A model generated the notes under the pieces. The model worked only from the letters and a program-made list of their open reading frames with translations. It did not search any database and was not told the DNA's origin. Positions 7,432-16,840 of a stretch of DNA of 64,000 nucleotides are shown one piece after another (the stretch's first letter is position 1; each line of letters starts with the position of its first letter). The DNA comes from DATFVA01 sp963774455 (GTDB taxonomy: Bacteria; Bacteroidota; Ignavibacteria; Ignavibacteriales; Ignavibacteriaceae). Location: NCBI GenBank assembly GCA_963774455.1, contig CAVZFD010000006.1, positions 179,642 through 243,641 of the forward strand. The letters are read 5' to 3'. Made by a program: the position numbers and the translations under genes.

Positions 7432-8733
7432 ATGGACAGTAATGTTGAAACTTTGCCGGTATCAGCAGGAAAAAGGCTGTATACTGACCGGCGCTTCCTT
7501 CTGGAAAGATATAAAGCGGTACGGAATTTTTTTAATATTTTATGTGAACCATTAGAAACAGAAGATTATGTAATTCAGTCAATGCCTGATGTAAGTCCCA
7601 CAAGATGGCACCTTGCCCACACTAGCTGGTTTTTTGAGGCATTTGTCTTGCAAAAGGCTATTAAAAACTACAAATCGCTTCATCCCCAGTATAACTTTCT
7701 CTTCAATTCCTATTATGTTCAGATTGGTGAGCGATTCACCAGGGCAAACCGGGGATTTTTATCAAGACCGACGGTGAAACAGGTTTATGATTATCGGGAA
7801 TATGTTGATAAAAATATTATCGATTTTATTTCAAATTGTAACGAAGACAAGCTTGCTGAGTATGGTCCCATCGTTGAAATTGGAATAAACCATGAGCAGC
7901 AGCATCAGGAATTAATGCTGACTGATATAAAACATGTGTTTTCTATGAATCCCCTGAATCCTGTCTATTATGACGGATATCCTCCTGTGGTAGATCATAT
8001 TCCGGAAATGTCATTCAAAAAATTTGCTGAAGGAATTTATGAGATCGGGCATCCGGGTAATGATTTTGGATATGATAATGAATTTCCAAGACATAAAATA
8101 TATCTCAAATCTTTTGCACTCGCTGACAGACTTGTAACTAATCGTGAATATATCGACTTCATAGATGACGGTGGTTATAAGAAAACAGAGCTTTGGCTTT
8201 CAGACGGATTTTCAAAGGCTGAACAAAATAACTGGCAGGCCCCTTTATACTGGGAGAAAAAAGATGGAGAATGGTGGAACTTCAAATTAAATGGATTCCA
8301 TAAAGTAGATTTTAATGAACCTGTATGCCATATAAGTTTTTATGAGGCTGATGCATTCGCAAGATGGTCCGGATATAGATTACCTACAGAAGCAGAATGG
8401 GAGAAGGCCGCCGAAAATATACCGGTATCGGGAAACTTTGTGGAAGATGGTTATTTTCACCCCGTACCGTTATCGGGAAGTGAACTGCTTAATCAAATGT
8501 ATGGTGATGTGTGGGAGTGGACTATGAGTCCTTACGTACCTTATCCCGGCTATAAAACTCTTCCCGGAGCCCTCGGAGAGTATAACGGAAAATTTATGTC
8601 AAACCAGATGATACTGAGAGGTGGATCCTGCGCAACATCCTCTTCACACATACGCAGGTATTACAGAAATTTTTTCTATCCCGAAAGCAGGTGGCAGTTT
8701 ATGGGTCTTCGGCTTGCGAAAGATATTGGGTAA
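7432..8733 (+). CDS. egtB: Ergothioneine biosynthesis iron sulfoxide synthase EgtB
   Basis: The protein has 433 residues. The N-terminal DinB-like domain (about 20-170) carries the iron ligands expected from the family: a His in RWHLAHTSWFFE (H60/H63 region) and H154 and H158 in NHEQQHQE. The C-terminal half is a formylglycine-generating-enzyme-like domain ending in GDVWEW and ILRGGSC. EgtB joins trimethylhistidine (hercynine) to a thiol using oxygen. The NSYY motif (Tyr94-Tyr95) and following RGFLSRPTV resemble the type II enzymes, such as that of Chloracidobacterium, that take cysteine directly. That would fit the absence of egtA and egtC here; this assignment is inference. The stop is 4 bp before egtD. 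Confidence 0.95.
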   Translation: MDSNVETLPVSAGKRLYTDRRFLLERYKAVRNFFNILCEPLETEDYVIQSMPDVSPTRWHLAHTSWFFEAFVLQKAIKNYKSLHPQYNFLFNSYYVQIGERFTRANRGFLSRPTVKQVYDYREYVDKNIIDFISNCNEDKLAEYGPIVEIGINHEQQHQELMLTDIKHVFSMNPLNPVYYDGYPPVVDHIPEMSFKKFAEGIYEIGHPGNDFGYDNEFPRHKIYLKSFALADRLVTNREYIDFIDDGGYKKTELWLSDGFSKAEQNNWQAPLYWEKKDGEWWNFKLNGFHKVDFNEPVCHISFYEADAFARWSGYRLPTEAEWEKAAENIPVSGNFVEDGYFHPVPLSGSELLNQMYGDVWEWTMSPYVPYPGYKTLPGALGEYNGKFMSNQMILRGGSCATSSSHIRRYYRNFFYPESRWQFMGLRLAKDIG

Positions 8734-8737
8734 CGCT

Positions 8738-9679
8738 ATGTATTTTACAGAAAAAAAAGAAAACGAAGTTGAAAAAATCGTTCGCGAGGGGTTAACCGGA
8801 CCGTTTAAAGAATTGCCGAGTAAATTATTTTATGATGAAAGAGGCTCCATATTATTTGATGAGATAACCAGGCTCAGGGAATACTATCCCACAAGAACAG
8901 AAATGAAGATAATGCAGGATAATATTTCCGCGATAGTAAAACTTTTAGGCGAAGGGACTGTCCTGGTTGAACTTGGGAGCGGAAGTAGTAATAAGATCAG
9001 ACTGCTGCTGGATAATATACCCGGTCTCGCTGCCTACGTTCCTATTGATATCTCAGAGGAACATCTGCAGAATTCGGTTAATAAACTTTCTAAGGACTAT
9101 CCGGAACTTGAAATAATTCCACTCTGTGCTGATTATACCAGGGCGATTAACTTGCCTAAAATACCTAAACCTTATGATCATATATCCACTTTCTACCCTG
9201 GTTCAACTATAGGAAACTTTAACCCCCCGGATGCAAAGAATTTTTTAAGAAGGGTGGCGCGACTTATCGGCGGGAATGGTGGAATGATTATCGGTGTCGA
9301 TATGAAAAAGGATAAAAAAATACTGGAAGCTGCATATAATGACAGTAAGGGAATCACTGCAGAATTTAACCTGAATATCCTTAGACATATAAATGATGAA
9401 ACGGGCTCCGACTTTAAGACAGAAAATTTCAGACACCATGCTTTTTATAATTCTGCCCAGGGTAGAATAGAAATGCACCTGATCAGCCTGGCTGACCAGC
9501 GTATAAATTTGAACGGATCGGTTTTACATCTGAAAAAGAATGATGATATCCTTACTGAGTATTCTTACAAGTATACACCTGAAGAATTTGAAAACCTGGT
9601 AAGTGATTTCTTCGATGTAAGAAATGTCTGGATAGATGAAAATCGGTTCTTCAGCGTGCAATATCTAAGGGTAAAATAA
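8738..9679 (+). CDS. egtD: L-histidine N-alpha-methyltransferase EgtD
   Basis: The ATG at 8738 gives a 313-residue protein, the normal EgtD length; an upstream in-frame ATG at 8621 lies inside egtB and is unlikely. The sequence shows the family opening LPSKLFYDERGSILFDEIT, the SAM-binding loop VELGSGSSNK, and FYPGSTIGNF in the middle. EgtD trimethylates histidine to hercynine with three SAM molecules. Spacing of 4 bp to egtB indicates one operon for the two core steps. The final C-S lyase step (EgtE) has no gene in the window and may be done elsewhere or by a non-specific lyase. Confidence 0.95.
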   Translation: MYFTEKKENEVEKIVREGLTGPFKELPSKLFYDERGSILFDEITRLREYYPTRTEMKIMQDNISAIVKLLGEGTVLVELGSGSSNKIRLLLDNIPGLAAYVPIDISEEHLQNSVNKLSKDYPELEIIPLCADYTRAINLPKIPKPYDHISTFYPGSTIGNFNPPDAKNFLRRVARLIGGNGGMIIGVDMKKDKKILEAAYNDSKGITAEFNLNILRHINDETGSDFKTENFRHHAFYNSAQGRIEMHLISLADQRINLNGSVLHLKKNDDILTEYSYKYTPEEFENLVSDFFDVRNVWIDENRFFSVQYLRVK

Positions 9680-9872
9680 TAATTATCACTTATATGCAGA
9701 AAGAGGGCTAATTGCCCGCCCTCAACTTCAAAATGACCCGCCCGTGTAATCACATATAAATTTCGCTGCATGGTTTAAGTTGCTGATGGATTGAAAATTA
9801 ATACGAATAGTTAGGTATAGATATTGCAGCGTACTAATTACTATAACGATAAACTCCTATGTGGCCTATTAT

Positions 9873-11048
9873 ATGAGTAATGTAGAGCAAAATGAATTAA
9901 ATGAACTTATACATGAGTATCAAAATGAGAATTTCTCTTCTATTAGATCAGGATATAAGTCTTTATCGATAGTTGAAGGAAAACCCGCGACTCATTATGA
10001 TGAATGGGTTCAATATATTGAAAAGCATAATGACGCAACGATATATAGTCATCCCATCTGGCTTAGAGCGCTGGAAAATGAATATGACAAAGAGAGCATT
10101 GTCCTGTTCTGTGTGGATGAAAATTCTAAAATCAGAGGAATACTGCCTCTCTTGCCGACATCAGGTCTACCTTTCAAAAAACATGAACCTGTTGCTGCGA
10201 AAAGGCTGGCTTCACTTCCAAGAACTCCTCTAAGTGGGCTTCTTTATGATAATGATGAAGTTCGCAGGTTATTATTAAATGAAGCTTCATTAAAGGCACG
10301 ATTTGAATTCAATGCCCTCCTGCAGATAAAAAGTTATTGTCCTTCTCTCGATGCTGGCAATAACGAAATTCAGAAAATCGGCTGGAGAGATTCATATTAT
10401 TTTGAACTTCCAAAGTGTCCTTCAGACTTGAGATTCGGAAATAAAAAACAGAATCATAATGTCAGATGGGGAGTAACAAAGGCAAAGAATTCAGGCCTGA
10501 CGGTTCGGGAAGCTGATTCTGAAAAGGAACTGCAGAGATGGTATATACTTTATCTTGAAACCATGAGATGGCATGTCGTTCCGGCAAGACCCTATAGGTT
10601 CTTTAAATATTTGTGGGAGAACCTTAAACCTAAAGGACTGATGAAATTGCTCATTTCAGAAACCGATGGAAATAATAAAAAAGAAATGCTTGCCGGATCA
10701 ATATTCTTAAACTATAATAATACCGTTTTTTATGCTTTTAACGGACGTAATGCGTCTGCACTCGCATTTCATGCTAATGACCTGATTCAGTGGGAAGCTA
10801 TTAATAAGTCATGCGAAGAGGGATATTCATTCTACGATATGGGTGAAGTAGCTGAAGGCAATGGCGGCCTTGCACAGTTCAAATCGAAATGGGGATGCGG
10901 AACCAGGATGGTCTATCATTATTATAACGATTCTACCCCGAAAGATATAGATATTGTTAAGAATATGGATCTATATAAAAGGATCTGGAAGAATCTGCCG
11001 CTTGGATTGACAAAAAATATAGGGACATTAATAAACCGTTACCTATGA
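9873..11048 (+). CDS. FemAB/CelD-like GNAT acyltransferase
   Basis: The protein has 391 residues from ATG 9873; an in-frame GTG at 9861 would add four residues. The layout is two GNAT-like folds as in the FemAB and BcsL/CelD-like family (acetyltransf_6). The first contains SHPIWLRALENEY and GILPLLP; the second contains NVRWGVTKAKNSGL, AGSIFLNYNNTVFYAFNGRN and the ending FYDMGEVAEGNGGLAQFKSKWG. Relatives transfer amino acids to peptidoglycan precursors or modify surface polysaccharides, and the substrate here is unknown. It lies 190 bp after egtD with no clear operon link. Confidence 0.8.
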   Translation: MSNVEQNELNELIHEYQNENFSSIRSGYKSLSIVEGKPATHYDEWVQYIEKHNDATIYSHPIWLRALENEYDKESIVLFCVDENSKIRGILPLLPTSGLPFKKHEPVAAKRLASLPRTPLSGLLYDNDEVRRLLLNEASLKARFEFNALLQIKSYCPSLDAGNNEIQKIGWRDSYYFELPKCPSDLRFGNKKQNHNVRWGVTKAKNSGLTVREADSEKELQRWYILYLETMRWHVVPARPYRFFKYLWENLKPKGLMKLLISETDGNNKKEMLAGSIFLNYNNTVFYAFNGRNASALAFHANDLIQWEAINKSCEEGYSFYDMGEVAEGNGGLAQFKSKWGCGTRMVYHYYNDSTPKDIDIVKNMDLYKRIWKNLPLGLTKNIGTLINRYL

Positions 11049-11059
11049 AACTAAAAAGG

Positions 11060-11086
11060 AAAAATACCCTTTCTAAGAAAGGGTAT
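11060..11086 (-). terminator. Intrinsic terminator overlapping the valS stop codon
   Basis: ATACCCTTTCT (11064-11074) is a perfect inverted repeat of AGAAAGGGTAT (11076-11086). On the minus strand the stem is followed by TTTTCCTTTTT. The valS stop codon (11073-11075) lies in the hairpin tip, so coding sequence and terminator share bases. Confidence 0.8.
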
Positions 11087-13721
11087 CCAGAATATCGTTA
11101 AGTTTTTTCAGGTTTTTTTCCCAGTCGGCTTTTTTTTGCCTTTCCTTCTCAACTACTTCTGGAGCGGCATTATTTACAAACTTTTCATTAGCCAGTTTTT
11201 TTTCTATCCCGGCCAGTGAACCTTCAAGTCTGCTTATCTCCTTCTTAAGACGTAACCGTTCGACATCAAGATCGATCAAACCTTCCAGCGGAATGTATAT
11301 CTCACATCTGTTTAAGACAACTGATGCACTGGCCTTTGGTTTTTGTATTTTTTCATCGACTATCAATTCCTCTACTCTGGCAAGTTTTTTAATATAATCA
11401 AGTTGGTGCTGCCCTACAGAAGAGGATTTAATAAATGCTTTAATCTGCTTGGAAGGCGGGACATTCATTTCCCCGCGGATTACCCTGATCGACGTGATAA
11501 TATCCTGAACAAATTCCATTTCTTCTTCGGCCCTGGCATCTATTCTGTCACTTGCAGGAACAGGATAATCGGAAATAACAATGCTTTCTCCGACCTTCCT
11601 CTCGCGGATTAATTGCCATAGTTCTTCGGTTATAAATGGCATAAAAGGATGAACAATTTTGAGAAGATTCTCAAACATTATTAATAACCTGGTCAGTACT
11701 GCAGATTTAACCTCATTATCATCGGAATAAAGCCTGTTCTTCGATAGTTCAATATACCAGTCGCAGAAGTCGTTCCATACAAATGCATAAATGATCTTTG
11801 AAGCATTATTAATCTCAAACTTCTGCATAGAATCCTGAAGCTGAAGCAGGGTCTTGTTGAACCTTGAAATGATCCACCTGTCAGCAAAGTCAATATGTTT
11901 TTCTGCAAGGCTTCTGTCAATCAAAATTGATTCGCGGTTCATTAATAAAAATCTGCCGGCATTCCATATCTTATTTGCAAAATTCCTTCCAAGTTCACAT
12001 TTCTCCGTACTGAACATGACATCCTGTCCCATCGGGGCAAGGTATATTATGGTAAATCTTAGAGCGTCTGCACCGTAATCCTTTATTACTTCAAGCGGAT
12101 CAGGAGAATTTCCAAGAGTCTTACTCATCTTTCTTCCCTGGACATCTCTGATAACTGAAGTAAAATAAACGCTGCTGAAGGGAATATCATTTTTAAAATG
12201 GAGTCCCGCCATAATCATCCTGGCAACCCAGAAGAATATAATGTCAGGAGCTGTTACAAGTATATTTGTAGGGTAGTAATAATCTTGTTCTTCCCTGGTT
12301 TTGAATACTGCGTGAGCCCAAAGCCAGCTTGATGCCCAGGTATCAAGTACATCCTGATCCTGCCTTAAATTAGTTGAACCGCAGTAAGGGCATTTCTCAG
12401 GCTTTTCGGCTGCAACTATGGGGTTTTTGCATTCCGGTTCACAATGATCATCTCCGATACAATACCAAACCGGTATCCTGTGTCCCCACCATAACTGCCG
12501 TGATATACACCAATCGCTTATATTTTCCATCCAGTGTTTGTAGGTCTTTACCCAGTGCTCAGGATAAAAATTCACCCTGCCTTTTTCAACAGCTTCAAGG
12601 GCCGGCTTTGCAAGCTCCTCCATTTTCATGAACCATTGCTCGGAGAGATAGGGCTCAATGGGAACTCCTCCTCTTTCTGAATAACCTATCTTTGTCTGGT
12701 AGTCTTCAATCCTTTCGAGAAGCTTAAGGTCTTCCATTCTCGCTACTACTTTTTTCCTGACTTCATACCTGTCAAGATCTGTCAGGAAATCCGGAACATT
12801 ATGATTTGTAGTTCCATCCTCATTAAAAATGTTTATGGAATCCAGACCGTGTCTCTTACCCATTTCATAGTCATTAATATCATGAGCGGGAGTAACCTTA
12901 ACAGCTCCTGTTCCGAAATCCATATCTACATAATCATCGGCAAAAATGGGTATTTCTCTATCCGCTATAGGTAGCTGAACCTTTTTACCAATTAATGCTT
13001 TGTACCTCTCATCATTTGGATTAACTGCTATGCCGGTATCACCAAGCATTGTTTCGGGACGCGTGGTTGCAACTACAATGTACCCGATGCTGTTTTTTAT
13101 CGGGTATTTAAAATACCAAAGCTTGCCGCTTACATTCCGGAAGATTACCTCTTCATCGGAAATAGCAGATCTGTTCGCTGGATCCCAATTCACCATTCGG
13201 TAACCGCGGTATATTTTTCCTTCGTTATAGAGACTAACAAACGCTTTGACTACCTCTTTGTAATAGTCATCATCCATTGTAAAACGTTCACGGTCCCAGT
13301 CGCAGCTTACCCCGAGCTTTTTCAGCTGCTGTATAATTATCCCGCCGTATTTCTCCGTCCATTCCCAGCAGAACTTAATAAATTCGTCCCTGCCTATACT
13401 TTTTTTATCTATACCCTGCTCTTTAAGGTAATTAGTTACTTTTGTCTCTGTAGCTATTGAAGCATGATCCGTTCCCGGCACCCAGCAGGTATTATAACCC
13501 TGCATCCTTTTCATACGTATGAAAATATCCTGTATGGTATTATTAAGGATGTGCCCCATCGTAAGTATGCCGGTAACATTAGGCGGAGGTATTACAATTG
13601 TAAATGGTTCTTTTTCATCATCAACTTCTGAATGAAAAAACTTATTCTCAAGCCAGTACCTGTACCATTTATCTTCTGCCAAAGCGGGATCATATGCCTT
13701 TGGAATTTCAGTCAGAGACAT
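11073..13721 (-). CDS. valS: Valyl-tRNA synthetase
   Basis: The 882-residue protein is a full class I synthetase. The HIGH-equivalent signature PPPNVTGILTMGH lies at residues 46-58 and the KMSKS loop is GRKMSKTLGNSPDP near residue 530. The editing (CP1) domain contains TTRPETMLGDT, a Cys4 zinc-type segment lies around CPYCGSTNL, and the C-terminal 65 residues form the tRNA-binding coiled coil ending in NLKKLNDIL. It charges tRNA-Val in the cytoplasm. The gene has its own promoter-like element and terminator and is convergent with the FemAB-like gene. Confidence 0.98.
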   Translation of the reverse strand: MSLTEIPKAYDPALAEDKWYRYWLENKFFHSEVDDEKEPFTIVIPPPNVTGILTMGHILNNTIQDIFIRMKRMQGYNTCWVPGTDHASIATETKVTNYLKEQGIDKKSIGRDEFIKFCWEWTEKYGGIIIQQLKKLGVSCDWDRERFTMDDDYYKEVVKAFVSLYNEGKIYRGYRMVNWDPANRSAISDEEVIFRNVSGKLWYFKYPIKNSIGYIVVATTRPETMLGDTGIAVNPNDERYKALIGKKVQLPIADREIPIFADDYVDMDFGTGAVKVTPAHDINDYEMGKRHGLDSINIFNEDGTTNHNVPDFLTDLDRYEVRKKVVARMEDLKLLERIEDYQTKIGYSERGGVPIEPYLSEQWFMKMEELAKPALEAVEKGRVNFYPEHWVKTYKHWMENISDWCISRQLWWGHRIPVWYCIGDDHCEPECKNPIVAAEKPEKCPYCGSTNLRQDQDVLDTWASSWLWAHAVFKTREEQDYYYPTNILVTAPDIIFFWVARMIMAGLHFKNDIPFSSVYFTSVIRDVQGRKMSKTLGNSPDPLEVIKDYGADALRFTIIYLAPMGQDVMFSTEKCELGRNFANKIWNAGRFLLMNRESILIDRSLAEKHIDFADRWIISRFNKTLLQLQDSMQKFEINNASKIIYAFVWNDFCDWYIELSKNRLYSDDNEVKSAVLTRLLIMFENLLKIVHPFMPFITEELWQLIRERKVGESIVISDYPVPASDRIDARAEEEMEFVQDIITSIRVIRGEMNVPPSKQIKAFIKSSSVGQHQLDYIKKLARVEELIVDEKIQKPKASASVVLNRCEIYIPLEGLIDLDVERLRLKKEISRLEGSLAGIEKKLANEKFVNNAAPEVVEKERQKKADWEKNLKKLNDILDTLS

Positions 13722-13755
13722 TTTTTTCCTTTGTTTATAAACTGATTTTAAGCTG

Positions 13756-13763
13756 CAAATATA
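13756..13763 (-). promoter_or_regulatory. Candidate -7 promoter element of valS
   Basis: The minus strand reads TATATTTG, matching the Bacteroidota -7 consensus TAnnTTTG, about 35 bases before the valS ATG. No TTTG is seen at the expected -33 position, so support is partial. Confidence 0.3.
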
Positions 13764-13791
13764 AGGATTTTTTTAATTGGGCATGTAGTAA

Positions 13792-13817
13792 AAAGCAGTG
13801 ATCACCCCACCTGCTTT
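13792..13817 (-). terminator. Probable intrinsic terminator of the acid phosphatase operon
   Basis: On the minus strand, AAAGCAG (13811-13817) pairs with CTGCTTT (13792-13798) over a 12-nt loop and runs into TTTAC. It lies 40 bp after the stop at 13857 and just before the valS promoter region. Confidence 0.6.
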
Positions 13818-13856
13818 AGAATGAAAAAGGCGTCTTCCGGGGTTACTCTTAGGATA

Positions 13857-14537
13857 TCAATAAATGATATACATATAGTTGGGGATTTTAACCTGGATTC
13901 CATGATGAGGACCGTTAAGATCACTCCATTGGTCCCCTACAGTACCGGCAATTATATATCCCCTTTCAGCAAGTTCTGATCTTTTATCCGATTTATACTC
14001 TTCGGCCGTTTGTCCGGAATATTTCTCTCCCTTAATAATCAAAGTATCGAACTGTGTATATCCGGCGCTGACCAGGTTCTTATACGTAGGTTCATATTGA
14101 TATTCTTTTCTTCCGGTAACAAATATTATCTTAAAATTCTTTTTTAAAAGATAATTGTAAAGGTCAAGAACCCCGGGAATAGCAGACGCTTTGGCGCTGT
14201 CAACCCACATATCAAAATACTTGGGAACATATCCGAAATCCCATTTTTTATAATAATCATAACTGGCAATGGCAGTCTCATCAACATCAAAAACTACAGC
14301 TGAATTCCGGCCCGGTTTTATGCTGTTGAACTTTTTTATAGCCTCATTAACAGCTTCCCTGGTATCGATTTCGTACTTCCCGCTGTTATAATAATTAATT
14401 ACCTCGTCTTTTGCTACCCCAAGATTAATTAGTCGGGCAGATTCCGGAGAACAATGCCAGCTTAGTAAAGGAATCGTTATAAAAAGAGATAATAAAATAG
14501 CTTTGAATTTTCTGACTGGTAGTTGTGATGCGTCCAT
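13857..14537 (-). CDS. HAD-superfamily acid phosphatase (subfamily IIIB), secreted
   Basis: The protein has 226 residues. A hydrophobic N-terminus (KAILLSLFITIPLLSWHC) suggests export; the Cys could be lipidated, but His at -1 is a poor lipobox. Motif I is VVFDVDETAIAS (DxDxT), motif II IFVTGRK, and motif IV GDQWSDL near the end, all in the order of class B/IIIB acid phosphatases. These hydrolyse phosphomonoesters in the periplasm or at the cell surface. It lies 23 bp downstream of the esterase gene on the same strand, so the two are probably one operon. Confidence 0.85.
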   Translation of the reverse strand: MDASQLPVRKFKAILLSLFITIPLLSWHCSPESARLINLGVAKDEVINYYNSGKYEIDTREAVNEAIKKFNSIKPGRNSAVVFDVDETAIASYDYYKKWDFGYVPKYFDMWVDSAKASAIPGVLDLYNYLLKKNFKIIFVTGRKEYQYEPTYKNLVSAGYTQFDTLIIKGEKYSGQTAEEYKSDKRSELAERGYIIAGTVGDQWSDLNGPHHGIQVKIPNYMYIIY

Positions 14538-14560
14538 TTTGAAATTTTTATTTCCCTGAA

Positions 14561-15364
14561 TTATTTCCCAAAGAAAAACACTAAAGGCCTTTCCATCCTC
14601 TCTGCCCAGGCTGACTCAGTGTGTTCTGCCTGCGGGACATAAAAATAATCAATATTTGTCCCTATTAAAAATCCCTTTTCGCTTAGCAGGGTAAACATTC
14701 TTTGTCCTCTTGTCAGACCATCCTCACCATGATCAATATAAATTTTTATCCCCGGCCCGGGCTTGCTGCTGTCGCGGATGGTTTTAAATATCCTGTCATT
14801 ATTATAATAAAAGGAACTTGACATACAGCCGCCCATTGAAAAAACAGAGGGATTTCTCCATACAATCAACAATGAAATTAAGCCTCCCATTGAGGATCCC
14901 ATAACCGCTGTGTTACGGGCGTCGGGAATTGTACTATAAGTAGAATCTATAAAAGGTTTAAGTTCCTCAATTATAAATTTTATATAATTATTTCCTTTTT
15001 TGGAATCGCTGTATTCTTCCAGCCTGTCTTCAGTATTATTTATCCCCACTATTATTATTTCATGCATCTTTCCCGCCTTAATTAATCCGGATACTGTTTC
15101 GTCTACCTGCCAGTCCGTTCCTGAAAAAGAAGTTGTAGGATCCATAAGGTTTTGACCATCATGCATATATAACACCGGATATCTTTTACCGGGGACTATA
15201 AGATAAGAAGGAGGAAGCCAGACAAATACATCTCTTTCATTATGCAAATATTCCGAATGGAACTTTTTATGATACCTGATATCCCCGATAATTTTTTTTC
15301 TTCCCCGGTATGTTTTCGATTTTTTCCTGAAGCGTTTTTTTAAAAGCTGTTTTTCTTCCGGCAT
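14561..15364 (-). CDS. Alpha/beta-hydrolase, esterase D/enterobactin-esterase-like
   Basis: The 267-residue protein fits the 'putative esterase' family (PF00756). Landmarks are VFVWLPPSYL and YPVLYMHDGQN near the start, the nucleophile elbow VMGSSMGGL with catalytic Ser, an Asp in KIYIDHGEDG, and the His in QAEHTESAW. No signal peptide is seen; the N-terminus is very basic (KKRFRKKSKTYRGRKK). The family includes S-formylglutathione hydrolases, siderophore esterases and acyl-polysaccharide esterases, so the substrate cannot be chosen. It heads an operon with the acid phosphatase gene. Confidence 0.85.
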   Translation of the reverse strand: MPEEKQLLKKRFRKKSKTYRGRKKIIGDIRYHKKFHSEYLHNERDVFVWLPPSYLIVPGKRYPVLYMHDGQNLMDPTTSFSGTDWQVDETVSGLIKAGKMHEIIIVGINNTEDRLEEYSDSKKGNNYIKFIIEELKPFIDSTYSTIPDARNTAVMGSSMGGLISLLIVWRNPSVFSMGGCMSSSFYYNNDRIFKTIRDSSKPGPGIKIYIDHGEDGLTRGQRMFTLLSEKGFLIGTNIDYFYVPQAEHTESAWAERMERPLVFFFGK

Positions 15365-15544
15365 ATCTTGCTATAATTTGTTTTGAAACCTGCAAATATA
15401 GAAATAGCGTATAAAATGACAAAAATAATTGATTCTCATCAAATTTCCCTAAGTTTTAGGGCACTTTAAATGGAATATTTATAATATTTTATGGATTTTT
15501 AAACCTCATTCTTTTACAGTTTTTTTAAGGAGAGATTGTTCAAT

Positions 15545-16792
15545 ATGGCAGTTATCAGACCCTTCAAAGCATTAAGACCTTCAAAAACTAATGCCGAAAT
15601 AGTAGCCAGTGTACCATATGATGTTGTAAACAGAAAGGAAGCCAGGAAAGAAGCAGAGGGAAATCCGTTAAACTTTTTACGCGTAACACGTTCTGAAATT
15701 GAGCTGGATGATAGCATTAGTCCCTATTCCAAAGAAGTCTATCAAAAAGCAAAACAGAACCTGGAAAAACTAAAAACTGAAGCTCCGCTTATCATAGAGA
15801 ATTCGCCCCACTTCTACCTTTACAAACTTGAGATGAACGGAAAAGCCCAGGTAGGTATAGCAGCGACATTCTCTGTAGATGATTATGAAAAGGATGTGAT
15901 CATGAAGCATGAGAAAACAAGACGCGAAAAAGAGGATGACAGGACAAATCATATTGTTACCACCGAAGCGCAAACTGGAGTTGTGTTCCTGACATACCGG
16001 GGGGTTGATGCGGTAAATAATATCGTTGATGATACTATAAAAAATAATAAACCCGAATATGATTTTACTTCAAAAGACGGAATCAGACATACAGTATGGA
16101 TCGTCCCTGAGAAATATAACGAGAACATAATCAACGAATTCAGTAAAATAAAACACCTGTATATCGCGGACGGCCACCATCGCGCTGCAAGTGCTGCAAG
16201 AGCAAGAAATGTTAAGCAAGAAAATAATAAAAAACATACCGGACAGGAGGAATATAATTATTTTATTTCGGTGATCTTTCCTGCTGAACAGCTAAATATT
16301 TTACCCTACAACCGTGTTGTTTCCGACCTTAACAATCTTTCAAAAGACGAATTCCTGAACAGGATCAGTGAGAAGTTTGTTATTGAAAAAACCAGTTTGA
16401 AAGAACCGAAAGAAAGAAGAAGTTATGGTATGTTTCTCGGGGGAGAGTGGTATATGCTGAAAGTCCGTTATTCTGTTTTGGCAAGTAATACCCTTTCTCA
16501 ATCTGTAGCCGAAACTCTTGATGCCAGTGTCCTGCAGGATTTCCTCCTGAATCCAATCCTTGGTATTGATGATCCACGAACAAATGCACGGATAGATTTT
16601 ATCGGCGGTATAAGGGGAACAAAAGAACTTGAGAAGCTTGTAAATGAAGGAGAAGCAGCGGTTGCCTTTTCTTTATATCCGGTTTCACTGGATGACCTGA
16701 TGAACATATCCGACGCAGGAGAAATAATGCCTCCAAAATCCACCTGGTTTGAACCTAAATTGCGAGACGGACTGCTTGTTCATACTATTTAA
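15545..16792 (+). CDS. DUF1015 family protein (serine-pathway associated)
   Basis: The product has 415 residues from ATG 15545, which has AAGGAGAG about ten bases upstream; a TTG at 15536 is less likely. The family opening VIRPFKALRPSK and VASVPYDVVNRKEA, the central HEKTRREKEDDR, and LYIADGHHRAASA mark DUF1015 (PF06245). The function is not established; a GHHR-type motif suggests an enzyme that handles phosphorylated substrates. In many Bacteroidota and Firmicutes this gene sits beside serC or serA, as it does here, 49 bp before serC, so a role tied to serine metabolism is plausible. Confidence 0.92.
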   Translation: MAVIRPFKALRPSKTNAEIVASVPYDVVNRKEARKEAEGNPLNFLRVTRSEIELDDSISPYSKEVYQKAKQNLEKLKTEAPLIIENSPHFYLYKLEMNGKAQVGIAATFSVDDYEKDVIMKHEKTRREKEDDRTNHIVTTEAQTGVVFLTYRGVDAVNNIVDDTIKNNKPEYDFTSKDGIRHTVWIVPEKYNENIINEFSKIKHLYIADGHHRAASAARARNVKQENNKKHTGQEEYNYFISVIFPAEQLNILPYNRVVSDLNNLSKDEFLNRISEKFVIEKTSLKEPKERRSYGMFLGGEWYMLKVRYSVLASNTLSQSVAETLDASVLQDFLLNPILGIDDPRTNARIDFIGGIRGTKELEKLVNEGEAAVAFSLYPVSLDDLMNISDAGEIMPPKSTWFEPKLRDGLLVHTI

Positions 16793-16840
16793 TTATTAAT
16801 CAAATACATTAATTGAAAATCAGAAGGGAATATCTCAAAA

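Noticed and set aside
8621..8737. Upstream start for egtD inside egtB
   Set aside because: The added 39 residues are the egtB end in another frame; ATG 8738 gives the normal EgtD N-terminus.
9703..9723. GAGGGC/GCCCTC hairpin after egtD as a terminator
   Set aside because: The stem is only 6 bp and no T-run follows; possible but not supported.
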